Assembly (NCBI RefSeq): GCF_007097145.1
Contig: NZ_VJVZ01000003.1
Location: forward strand, 62,001 to 126,000
Reading direction: 5' to 3'
DNA: 64,000 nucleotides
Origin: Flavobacterium zepuense
GTDB taxonomy: Bacteria; Bacteroidota; Bacteroidia; Flavobacteriales; Flavobacteriaceae
Every line of letters begins with the position of its first letter. The first letter of the stretch is position 1. This document shows, in pieces, positions 52,030-59,759 of the stretch. The translations under genes were made by a program, and so were the position numbers. The notes below the pieces were generated by a model. It saw only the letters and a list, made by a program, of their open reading frames with translations, searched no databases and was not told the origin of the DNA.

Positions 52030-52749
52030 ATGCTGAATTACAATGATGTTTCGATCGCGCAGGCTACCGAAATGCAAAACCAGATGCGCCACAGCGTGAG
52101 CCTGCAATCTGATTTTAAAAACATTACCACCATTGCCGGGGCCGATATATCTCATAACAAGTATGAGGAAACTGTGTACGCAGGCATTGTAATACTTAGC
52201 TATCCGCAGATGGTAGTACAATCGTATTCGCTGGTTGTTACTGCAACAAAATTTCCTTATGTACCGGGCTTTTTAGGCTTTCGCGAAGTGCCTGCCCTGC
52301 TACAGGCGTGGGAACAGCTGCCCACCAAACCCGATGTTATGGTATTAGACGGACAGGGCATTACACATCCCCGAAAAATGGGCATTGCCAGCCACTTTGG
52401 CGTGCTAACCAACCACGCCGCCATAGGCTGTGCCAAGAGCATGCTGTTTGGTAAATTCCCTGAATTAGGCAATGAAAAATTCAGCACCAGCACAATAATC
52501 AACGCCTATACTAACGAACATTTAGGCTATGCCCTGCGCACCAAAAACGGCGTTGAACCCGTGTACATATCACCGGGCCATAAAGTATCGGTTAACGATA
52601 GCCTTACCATTATGACAAACTGCATTAAAAACCACCGCATACCGGAGCCAACCCGCATGGCACACGAAAAAGTAAACCTGCTGCGCACCGGCAAACTAAA
52701 ACCGGGCTTTCATATTGCCGATACCCAAATGGGGCTGTTTGATTTTTAG
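52030..52749 (+). CDS. nfi: Endonuclease V
   Basis: Cuts DNA at the second bond 3' to deoxyinosine, starting repair of deaminated adenine. 239 residues from the SD-preceded ATG at 52030; an in-frame ATG at 51997 lies before the -7 box and is rejected. Catalytic acids match the family: D39 in IAGADISH, E86 in FLGFREVPAL and D107 in VLDGQGITHPRKMGIASHFG. GYALRTKNGVEPVYISPGHKVS near the end is also typical. It is followed by a duplicated palindromic repeat. Confidence 0.94.
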   Translation: MLNYNDVSIAQATEMQNQMRHSVSLQSDFKNITTIAGADISHNKYEETVYAGIVILSYPQMVVQSYSLVVTATKFPYVPGFLGFREVPALLQAWEQLPTKPDVMVLDGQGITHPRKMGIASHFGVLTNHAAIGCAKSMLFGKFPELGNEKFSTSTIINAYTNEHLGYALRTKNGVEPVYISPGHKVSVNDSLTIMTNCIKNHRIPEPTRMAHEKVNLLRTGKLKPGFHIADTQMGLFDF

Positions 52750-53003
52750 TGAGTTCTATCCTCCACGAACTGTCTTTGCGAGAAGGAAGAACGAAGCAAT
52801 CTGTTTACGTTCACTCTAACTACATAGATTGCCGCGCTGCGTTGCACTCCGCTCGCAAAGACGATAGCGGGTATTATGCGTTCAACTCTTCACGAACTGT
52901 CTTTGCGAGAAGGAAGAACGAAGCAATCTGTTTACGTTCACTCTAACTACATAGATTGCCGCGCTGCGTTGCACTCCGCTCGCAAAGACGATAGCGGGTA
53001 TTG
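52750..53003. repeat. 127-bp tandem duplication of a palindromic element
   Basis: The block at 52764-52875 recurs without visible change at 52891-53002 (112 bases, period 127). Each copy has outer arms TGTCTTTGCGAG...AAGCAATCT and AGATTGC...CTCGCAAAGACG that are near reverse complements, around a loop with GTTTACGTTCACTC. An open frame across it from 52749 is an artefact. Same words as the element at 8606-8707, arms in the opposite order. Probably a REP/MITE-like dispersed repeat. Confidence 0.9.
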
Positions 53004-53045
53004 TTAGGATATAATTTTTCGCAAGGTTGTACTAATCACAATCAC

Positions 53046-53072
53046 AAAACCCCGGCGAATACCGGGGTTTAA
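53046..53072 (-). terminator. Intrinsic terminator of the ppc-dinB transcript
   Basis: AAACCCCGG / CCGGGGTTT stem with a short loop; T-rich on the minus strand; 17 bases beyond the DinB-family stop. The 40 bases between the palindromic repeat and this hairpin hold nothing recognisable. Confidence 0.85.
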
Positions 53073-53088
53073 ATATTATCTTATAGCG

Positions 53089-53607
53089 CTACAAGTAGCG
53101 CTCTTTAAAAATCTTAATGTGATGGTTTTGATGGCCTATAATGATAAAGCCCAACGCCCTTACCGATACCGTATAGCCTGATGCGGTACCTGTTCTTAAC
53201 AAAGCATCTTCATCAAACGATTTAAACAGCATAATAGTGCCTTGTCGCACTATAGTAAGCTCTGTTAGCAGCTCCTGCAATTTACGTTCATGCCCATTGG
53301 CAATAGCTCCATAAGCGTTTTCTTCGTATCCCGGTAAAGGAGTATTGTCGTTACGGGCAAAGCGTAATGCCCTGTAACTAAATATCCTTTCGGTATCTAT
53401 GATATGCTGAATAATATCCTTAATCGTCCACTTGCCTTTAGCATAGCGGTAGTCGTATTTATCCATAGGTATTTCCTGTACAAACTTTATAAAAGCATGT
53501 ACACTAACTTCCAGTTCTTCAACAAGGCTCCAGGCATCGTCGACTAAGGAAATATACGATTCCTGATACGGGGCATACTCCCCTTTTGGCAGTTCAGTTA
53601 CTTTCAT
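53089..53607 (-). CDS. DinB-family protein
   Basis: 172 residues, a four-helix-bundle DinB/YfiT-like protein that usually binds a metal through three histidines. Candidates are His in IKDIIQHIIDTERIFSYRALRFA and the pair in IIIGHQNHHIKIFKERYL. Members include thiol-dependent transferases (bacillithiol type); specificity is unknown. The ATG overlaps the last base of the ppc stop (TAATG), so it is co-translated with ppc, though a link to PEP carboxylase is not obvious. Confidence 0.85.
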   Translation of the reverse strand: MKVTELPKGEYAPYQESYISLVDDAWSLVEELEVSVHAFIKFVQEIPMDKYDYRYAKGKWTIKDIIQHIIDTERIFSYRALRFARNDNTPLPGYEENAYGAIANGHERKLQELLTELTIVRQGTIMLFKSFDEDALLRTGTASGYTVSVRALGFIIIGHQNHHIKIFKERYL

Positions 53608-56183
53608 TATGCAGAATTTCGGCTTGCGTTAATATTTCCAAACAACGATCGTGTTACTATTTTTTCGTACACTTCCTGCAACTTATCATCGCGCTTGCCA
53701 TTTTTCATCTGCCTGATAGCATTAAGCGCATATTGCTGAATGGTTAGTAACGGAAGCACAATGTGTTCCCTCATTTTAATAGATGCGCGGCCATCAGGAT
53801 AATTTTCCATCAGCACTGTGTAACCAGATATTTTCAATAGCAATCGTTTAGTCTCCAGGTATTCATCGTAAATGATCTTCCAGAATTCGCCAAATTCAGG
53901 ATCTTTACCTATATAGGCCGTAAGTGGAAAGAACGATTTGGTAAGCGCCATCATACTGTTTTCCAGCAATGTCCTGAAAAACAACGAGTCATGGTACAAT
54001 GCCTGAACCTCTTCCCATTTACCATTCTTTTCCATATTGCCTAAAGCGTGGCCTAAGCCAAAGAAACCAGGAACATTCATTTTCATCTGGCTCCATGAAC
54101 CCACAAAAGGTATAGCCCTTAGGTCGGCAAAATCAAGTTCAGAACCCTTGTTACGTTTAGCAGGGCGGCTGCCAATATTGGTTTTAGCATAAAAATTAAG
54201 CGTACTCAATTTTTCCAGATACGGCAAAAATTTATCGTGTGCCTTAAAGGCCGTATATTTTTCATAACTAAGCTTAGCCATCTGGTTGAACAGGGCGCGC
54301 TGCTCATTAGTAAATTCCTTATCGTTTTTATTAAACACACCGTTGGTAATACCGGCACTAATAAGGTTCTCTAAATTATAGCGGCAGGCATCAAGCGTAC
54401 CAAAGTTAGAGCTTATGGTTTGCCCCTGTATAGTAACCTGGATTTCGTTATTTTCTATAGTAGGCCCAAGCGATGCGTAAAACTTATGTGTTTTACCTCC
54501 GCCACGTGCCGGTGGTCCGCCGCGGCCATCAAAAAATACCACTTTAACGCCGTGCTCGCGGGCCATGAGTGTAAGGTCTTCTTTAGCCTTATAAATACTC
54601 CAGTTAGCCATAAGGTAGCCACCATCTTTAGTGCCATCGCTAAAGCCAAGCATAATAGTTTGGCGGTTGCCGCGGCGTTTTAGGTGGGCGGCATACTTTT
54701 CGTTTTCATAGAGAAGTTTCATAACATGGCCGGCATCCTCAAGGTCGTCTACTGTTTCAAAAAGCGGAACGATATCTACGTTAGGCTCCTTAAAGCCAAG
54801 GAAATCGAACATAGAAAGCAGCTCAAGCACATTTAATGCACTCTCATTATTACTTATTATGTAGCGGTTGCAGCCTTTCTCTCCATTTTTTTCCTGAATG
54901 GTTTTTATAGCAATTATAGACTCCAGCGTGCCACGGGTGTTCTCCTCAGTAAACATATCGGGCGTTATGGTAGCCTTAATAGAGCCAAGGGCTTCTAATT
55001 TTGCCTTCTCGTCAAGCTTTTCGTAACCGGCAACGTGTTTATTCTCTTTTTCAAGATGTTCCAGCACATCGGCAAAAACAGCATTGTGTATCTTGCTGTT
55101 TTGCCTAATATCTAATGAGGCAAAGTGAAAGCCAAACAGGTTAGCCTTATTAATAAAGCTGTCAATTTCGTCAAGGTAAAGCGACTGGTGATTCTCTACA
55201 ATTACTTTACGGATATCGTGCAGGGCGGTGGTTAACTCATCTAAGGTTATAAAAATATCGCCTTTAGAGTAAAATACCGATCGGTACAGTTTATCTTCAA
55301 GATCGGCAATTTTATCCTGAACACTATTAAACGTAAGCTTGCGCTTAAGCGAACGTACATTGCCGTAATAACATTTTAATATAGAGGTACGCAGCCTGTC
55401 GGCCACTTTAAGGGTAATCTCGGTAGTAACGAACGGGTTACCGTCGCGGTCGCCTCCCGGCCAAAACCCGAACGACATTACCGGATGGGGTAAATTCTCG
55501 CCCTTATAAATAGAATCCTGCAGGTAAGATGAGATATCGCCCGCCGCCTGGTAAAATACATTTTCCAGGTACCATATAAGGCTCACGGCCTCATCATAAG
55601 GGGTTGGTTTTTCCTTTTTAATAAAGGGGGTTTTACCAAGTTGTGCAAGGAGTGTTTTAATTTCGCCCAGGCTGTTATTCTTAATAGCCTCTGTAAGATC
55701 TGTTATGATACCCAGTACAGAACCGGGGTAAAACTGTGTGGGGTGTGCGGTTAATACCGGCCTTATACTAAAGTCTTCAAGGAACTCCCTTACCTCCTGC
55801 ATTTGCCCCTGGTTTTCGGCACGCTCACGGCTTTCGCGCAATGAGCCGCTTCCTTCAAGGTTGTTAAGGGTAGAAAAGGCAGCATCCTCTATAGCATCAA
55901 AAAGTACTATCTGGCGCTCTACATACTGTATAAACCTAAACATAAGGCTTACCTTATCCTCTTCGGATACGTCCTGAAGGTATTTATCGGCAAATACTTC
56001 AAAAATCTCTTCGGGACTTTTGTTATTCTTAAAGCCCTCATCGCAAAGCTCAGAAAACAGCGGCAGCAATACGCCGGTGTTATCTATAGCCCTAAAAGGC
56101 AGGGTAATGAATATACTATTAAAAAGCTGGTATTTAAGCTGAACGTCTTCGTAAAAGCGTTCTATTCGGGTGGCAGGATACAT
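53607..56183 (-). CDS. ppc: Phosphoenolpyruvate carboxylase
   Basis: Forms oxaloacetate from PEP and bicarbonate to refill the TCA cycle. 858 residues from ATG 56183 (MYPATRIERFYEDVQLKYQLFNSIF), the natural start; a longer in-frame ATG at 56222 is inside the upstream terminator. Signatures: catalytic His in RPVLTAHPTQFYPGSVL, GFWPGGDRDGNPFVT and MLGFSDGTKDGGYL with VVFFDGRGGPPARGGG (the conserved Arg/Gly loop). The C-terminal region is RNSA rather than the family QNTG, as seen in some Bacteroidetes PEPC. Confidence 0.93.
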   Translation of the reverse strand: MYPATRIERFYEDVQLKYQLFNSIFITLPFRAIDNTGVLLPLFSELCDEGFKNNKSPEEIFEVFADKYLQDVSEEDKVSLMFRFIQYVERQIVLFDAIEDAAFSTLNNLEGSGSLRESRERAENQGQMQEVREFLEDFSIRPVLTAHPTQFYPGSVLGIITDLTEAIKNNSLGEIKTLLAQLGKTPFIKKEKPTPYDEAVSLIWYLENVFYQAAGDISSYLQDSIYKGENLPHPVMSFGFWPGGDRDGNPFVTTEITLKVADRLRTSILKCYYGNVRSLKRKLTFNSVQDKIADLEDKLYRSVFYSKGDIFITLDELTTALHDIRKVIVENHQSLYLDEIDSFINKANLFGFHFASLDIRQNSKIHNAVFADVLEHLEKENKHVAGYEKLDEKAKLEALGSIKATITPDMFTEENTRGTLESIIAIKTIQEKNGEKGCNRYIISNNESALNVLELLSMFDFLGFKEPNVDIVPLFETVDDLEDAGHVMKLLYENEKYAAHLKRRGNRQTIMLGFSDGTKDGGYLMANWSIYKAKEDLTLMAREHGVKVVFFDGRGGPPARGGGKTHKFYASLGPTIENNEIQVTIQGQTISSNFGTLDACRYNLENLISAGITNGVFNKNDKEFTNEQRALFNQMAKLSYEKYTAFKAHDKFLPYLEKLSTLNFYAKTNIGSRPAKRNKGSELDFADLRAIPFVGSWSQMKMNVPGFFGLGHALGNMEKNGKWEEVQALYHDSLFFRTLLENSMMALTKSFFPLTAYIGKDPEFGEFWKIIYDEYLETKRLLLKISGYTVLMENYPDGRASIKMREHIVLPLLTIQQYALNAIRQMKNGKRDDKLQEVYEKIVTRSLFGNINASRNSA

Positions 56184-56205
56184 GAAATAAATTTTTGTTG
56201 AATTT

Positions 56206-56242
56206 AATAAAAAAACCCCCATGTAATAAACATGAGGGTCTT
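56206..56242 (-). terminator. Intrinsic terminator of lrp-like gene
   Basis: ACCCTCATGT / ACATGGGGGT hairpin, loop TTATT, T run on the minus strand; 20 bases beyond the Lrp gene stop and just before the ppc start. Confidence 0.85.
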
Positions 56243-56261
56243 AATTTTTTGTGAAAAAATC

Positions 56262-56741
56262 TTACAGATCTTTAAATATTGTGTGCATCAGCCTTTTCTT
56301 GTCGTTGATGCTTTCTTCTAATGATATCATGGTTTCCGTACGATAAACACCTTCAATGTCATCTATCATAAAGATAACTTCTTTAGCGTGTTTAGTATCT
56401 TTAGCTCTTATTTTACAGAAGATGTTGAATTTACCTGTTGTTACATGTGCAACGGTAACAAATGGTATTTCATTAATTCTTTCAAGTACAAATTTGGTTT
56501 GCGATGTGTTGTGTAAAAATACACCCACATAAGCTATAAAAGAATATCCCAGTTTTTCGTAATCCAGTGTTAATGAAGAGCCCATTATGATACCCGCATC
56601 TTCCATTTTTTTTACCCTAACATGGACAGTACCCGCAGAGATTAAAAGTTTTTTTGCAATATCAGTAAACGGCACCCTTGTGTTGTCAATCAGCATGTCT
56701 AATATTTGGTGATCAACCTCATCTAAACGAAACTTGCTCAT
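56262..56741 (-). CDS. Lrp/AsnC-family transcriptional regulator
   Basis: 159 residues. N-terminal winged helix-turn-helix (VDHQILDMLIDNTRVPFTDIAKKLLISAGTVHVRVKKMEDAGII), C-terminal RAM ligand-binding domain (GYSFIAYVGVFLHNTSQTKFVLERINEIPFVTVAHVTTGKFNIFCKIRAKDTKHA). Such regulators usually respond to an amino acid. It lies between ppc and an M14 carboxypeptidase on the same strand; a link to the peptidase is possible. Confidence 0.92.
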   Translation of the reverse strand: MSKFRLDEVDHQILDMLIDNTRVPFTDIAKKLLISAGTVHVRVKKMEDAGIIMGSSLTLDYEKLGYSFIAYVGVFLHNTSQTKFVLERINEIPFVTVAHVTTGKFNIFCKIRAKDTKHAKEVIFMIDDIEGVYRTETMISLEESINDKKRLMHTIFKDL

Positions 56742-56812
56742 AAATGTGTGTTTTTAGGTTATCTATCAGGTCTTGTTTTATTAAAATTTTACATTTATAA
56801 GAAAGTTATTGT

Positions 56813-57967
56813 TTAAACCTCCAGTCCATTAACAAATTTCCTGTCGGTTCCTATTAAAAAGTCTGCTTTTTCATCTATTTTCGGCATTTTTTTGTGATCC
56901 TGTCCTACAAATTCTTCTCCCCGGCAGTCAAATTCTTCGTGGCCGTAATGATCATCTAAATTGCCTATTTCTCTAATAATAGCTTGAAATTTTACAGATT
57001 TTTCAAATAACACTTCCTTATATTGTGAGGCAAAATTCGTGATTTTTTCTGTATTTTCATAATTTATTTTGACTTTTTTGTACATCACGTCATAAAATAT
57101 TATCTTATTTTGAGGAATATTAAAATATTCATGTTTTTTATCTAATACTATAACGTTTTCGTTAATCGCATGAAATCCTGATAATAATGCAAAAAATATA
57201 AATTTTCGTGTAATTTCTCTTTCGTAGTCCTTTTGGTAGTGCCCAGCCTCAAAAAGTATAGTGGGTACGTTTAAGGACATGAACATATCGCCTATGCAAT
57301 TAATATTAAATGAGTCGTCAAACCTACCCACCTGGCCCGGTATAAACTCTTGCAACGTATTATTCATTGCTGTAATAACGTTAATGGCTTTTAAACGCGG
57401 ATCGTTAATATCCCGGGCATCATTATAAGAAGGCGCTAAAAACGACACTGTAGCGGGTTTAGGATCGTTTCCCACACCAAAAATTGTACGCTGGTCGTGC
57501 ATGTTATAAGCATAATCAGGCGCAAACTCCTCAAAAGCCTTCCGCAGCACAATGCTCTCCGGTTGTGACAGATTTAATGAATCACGGTTTAAATCGACTT
57601 TATTGCCGTTTTCTCTAGTGTAAAGTTCTGCTCCATCGGGATTAACTATAGGGAGTATTAAAAAAGTAAAACTGTTTTTTAGTGCAGTGGCAAATGCATC
57701 ATCACTACTTAGAAAATTCAGGAAATCAAAAATAGCTTTAGTGGTGGTAGCCTCATTGCCGTGCATTTGCGACCACATAAATATTTTAATCGGCCCGTTG
57801 CCGGCAATTACATCATATATAGGTTTACCAAAAACGGATGTACCGCGTACCGAAATTTTAAAATATTGTTTAAGGTCATCAAGCAACGGCTCGATATGAT
57901 CATTAGTAAGGTATCTGCCAGATATGGAATTTTCTTTTGATGCGGAGTATATAGCTTCTAAATTCAT
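56813..57967 (-). CDS. M14 family zinc carboxypeptidase-like protein
   Basis: 384 residues without a signal peptide, so cytoplasmic. Zinc ligands H69 and E72 in SQMHGNEATTT, NPDG at 109-112 and VDLNRDS (the Asn-Arg substrate-binding pair of M14) near 124; a likely third ligand is His157 in YAYNMHDQRT; the base Glu may be in TILFEAGHYQ. The C-terminal 100 residues form a separate beta-rich domain. The start is 279 bases from the divergent XRE gene; the gap holds a repeated operator-like motif, one copy 16 bases before this ATG. Confidence 0.88.
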   Translation of the reverse strand: MNLEAIYSASKENSISGRYLTNDHIEPLLDDLKQYFKISVRGTSVFGKPIYDVIAGNGPIKIFMWSQMHGNEATTTKAIFDFLNFLSSDDAFATALKNSFTFLILPIVNPDGAELYTRENGNKVDLNRDSLNLSQPESIVLRKAFEEFAPDYAYNMHDQRTIFGVGNDPKPATVSFLAPSYNDARDINDPRLKAINVITAMNNTLQEFIPGQVGRFDDSFNINCIGDMFMSLNVPTILFEAGHYQKDYEREITRKFIFFALLSGFHAINENVIVLDKKHEYFNIPQNKIIFYDVMYKKVKINYENTEKITNFASQYKEVLFEKSVKFQAIIREIGNLDDHYGHEEFDCRGEEFVGQDHKKMPKIDEKADFLIGTDRKFVNGLEV

Positions 57968-57982
57968 GGTGTTGTATTAGAT

Positions 57983-58255
57983 TACAAAAGTAAACATCAT
58001 ATATTTTACAATTGTAAACACACAAACACGGCTAACTAATTACAATTGTAAACAACTTTAAATTACAATTAGCACATATTCTTATAAGAGATATTTAAAC
58101 TGTATCAATACTTTGTTTTTCATAAGATTAGTACGTATTACTTATATAATCTATTTAGTTATATTAGTCTTTTTATACTGTGATTAGGATATAGCAATGC
58201 AATTGTTTACATTTGTAACAACATAATAATTCAAAACAAAATTACAATGGTAAAC
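57983..58255. promoter_or_regulatory. Repeated operator-like motif TTACAAnnGTAAAC
   Basis: Five copies: TTACAAAAGTAAAC 57983-57996, TTACAATTGTAAAC 58007-58020 and 58041-58054, the inverted copy GTTTACATTTGTAA 58205-58218, and TTACAATGGTAAAC 58242-58255. A half copy (TTACAATTAGC) lies at 58064-58074. The core TTACAATTGTAA is a perfect palindrome. Site 58242 overlaps the XRE start codon; site 57983 abuts the M14 start. This looks like a regulator-binding array for the two divergent genes. Confidence 0.7.
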
Positions 58256-58690
58256 ACAGAAGATTTTATTAAACGATTGGAAATACTATTGGAATATTAT
58301 GGCTTATCGGCTTCTTTATTTGCCGATAAAGTAGGCGTGCAACGCTCAGGGCTGTCGCATTTAATGTCGGGCCGCAATAAACCCAGCCTTGATTTTGTAA
58401 TGAAAATTGTAGAGAATTTTCCAGAAGTAGACCTGTACTGGCTGCTGGCAGATGTGGGAGAATTTCCAAAATCTGACAACCCGCAGCATAGTATTCCGCA
58501 GCCTGCCCCTGCTCCAACATCTGAAAAAGTTAATGAAATGCCTGATCTGTTTTCTGAAACTAAAAATGATAAAATAACACAGCCCACTATAGCAAACCAA
58601 CCCTCCCAATTATTTGATAATAAAGAGATTGAGCGTATTGTGGTATTTTATAAAAACGGAAGTTTTAAAAACTATATGCCTGAAAATTAA
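58247..58690 (+). CDS. XRE-family HTH regulator
   Basis: 147 residues. The N-terminal lambda-repressor-like DNA-binding domain spans about 1-66: FIKRLEILLEYYGLSASLFADKVGVQRSGLSHLMSGRNKPSLDFVMKIVENFPEVDLYWLLADVG, with the helix-turn-helix at ASLFADKVGVQRSGLSHLMSG. A Pro-rich linker (IPQPAPAPTSEKV) and a C-terminal stretch (DNKEIERIVVFYKNGSFKNYMPEN) follow, perhaps for partner binding. Its ATG sits within an operator-like motif, suggesting self-repression. Probably a phase or stress switch, target unknown. Confidence 0.88.
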   Translation: MVNTEDFIKRLEILLEYYGLSASLFADKVGVQRSGLSHLMSGRNKPSLDFVMKIVENFPEVDLYWLLADVGEFPKSDNPQHSIPQPAPAPTSEKVNEMPDLFSETKNDKITQPTIANQPSQLFDNKEIERIVVFYKNGSFKNYMPEN

Positions 58691-59016
58691 AAAACCCCGA
58701 TTGCTTTATAAAAAGCAGCCGGGGCCATTAACCAATAAAACAAACACAAATTATCTTTAACCCTTCTAAAAGTATATTGTATAAGTATACTATTTTATCG
58801 GCTAAATATTTTGCTGATATAAAATTACAACGGTAATTTGTTAATAAATCTAAACGAATAGTTAATCTGTTCTTAATTATTCAATTTTACATCAATTTTA
58901 AACCAAAATGTTGCTGAACTCTAATCATAGCATTAAGTTAATAAATTTTGCGGCAGCATCAAAATTAGCCTTATAATTTTAGCATATATTTACCGCTTTA
59001 AATTCAACTACTAAAA
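58691..59016. other. 326-base gap with hairpin, otherwise AT-rich
   Basis: A hairpin AACCCCG...CGGGGCC at 58694-58724 right after the XRE stop could end transcription, but a T run is missing. The rest is AT-rich with no ORF or exact TAnnTTTG box that I can see before the methyltransferase-like gene. Confidence 0.6.
58694..58724 (+). terminator. Hairpin after XRE regulator
   Basis: CCCCG...ATTGCTTT / AAAGCAGCCGGGG, interrupted stem, no T tail; weak candidate terminator. Confidence 0.5.
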
Positions 59017-59679
59017 ATGCTTAAGAGATTACTAAGCTTCTTTATCCCGATAAATATTGTAAAAAAAGACTCGGAAATTAGCCAAAACCTTGAAGTAACC
59101 TGGAACAACGGCCAACTGGTGCTCGACTCTAAAAACACCAATTACTCATACGGCAGCCTGCAGCGTATACTACGCAAGGGCTTAAACTATATAGGCTTTG
59201 AGCGAATAAGGGGTTTTGAGAATATACTTGTTTTAGGTGTTGCCGGTGGCAGCGTGATTAAGACCTTAACCGAAGAAATTAACTTTAAAGGCAAAATTAC
59301 AGGTGTAGAGATTGATGCCAAAGTAATTGAAATTGCCAACACTTACTTTGCTCTTGATACAATTCCTAACCTTGAAATTGTTATTTGCGATGCGTTTGAA
59401 TTTGTACTTAAAACAAAGGAAAAGTATGACCTAATTATAATTGATATCTTTAAAGATACCGTTATGCCTAACTTTTTATTTGAAGATTACTTTATAAACA
59501 GGGTTAACCAACTGCTTAATGTAAACGGGTTTATTTTATTTAACACGATGACTTTGACAAAAAAGGATAGCGAACGTAACGCGTTATATAAATCACATTT
59601 TAATGACGCTTACTCTGTAAGGATGTATCCCAAGGTGGAAGACCATAACGAGTTATACACCATTAAAAAGTTGAGATAA
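59017..59679 (+). CDS. Spermidine-synthase-like methyltransferase-fold protein
   Basis: 220 residues with the Rossmann fold of the spermidine synthase / SAM methyltransferase family: NILVLGVAGGSVIKTL (glycine loop), KITGVEIDAKVIEIANTYF (acidic ribose-binding Asp), ICDAFEFVLKTKEKYDLIIIDIF. The usual catalytic Asp of spermidine synthases (D-x-S/T-D-P) is replaced by DIFKD, so aminopropyl transfer is doubtful and a methyltransferase or other function is more likely. The first 35 residues are a predicted short lead before the domain. No neighbour helps. Confidence 0.75.
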   Translation: MLKRLLSFFIPINIVKKDSEISQNLEVTWNNGQLVLDSKNTNYSYGSLQRILRKGLNYIGFERIRGFENILVLGVAGGSVIKTLTEEINFKGKITGVEIDAKVIEIANTYFALDTIPNLEIVICDAFEFVLKTKEKYDLIIIDIFKDTVMPNFLFEDYFINRVNQLLNVNGFILFNTMTLTKKDSERNALYKSHFNDAYSVRMYPKVEDHNELYTIKKLR

Positions 59680-59709
59680 TTTATCAATACAACAGCCTAA
59701 ACTATAAGC

Positions 59710-59744
59710 AAAAAAGGAATCTCTAAATACAGAGATTCCTTTCA
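59710..59744. terminator. Bidirectional terminator
   Basis: AAAGGAATCTCT / AGAGATTCCTTT, 12-bp perfect stem, between the convergent methyltransferase-like and aldo/keto reductase genes. Confidence 0.88.
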
Positions 59745-59759
59745 CTAAATAATTTACTA

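Noticed and set aside
52749..52946. 65-residue open frame just after endonuclease V
   Set aside because: Produced by the duplicated palindromic element; the peptide repeats itself because the DNA does.
52764..53002. Possible CRISPR array
   Set aside because: Only two long tandem copies, no short regular repeats with unique spacers, and no cas genes in the window.
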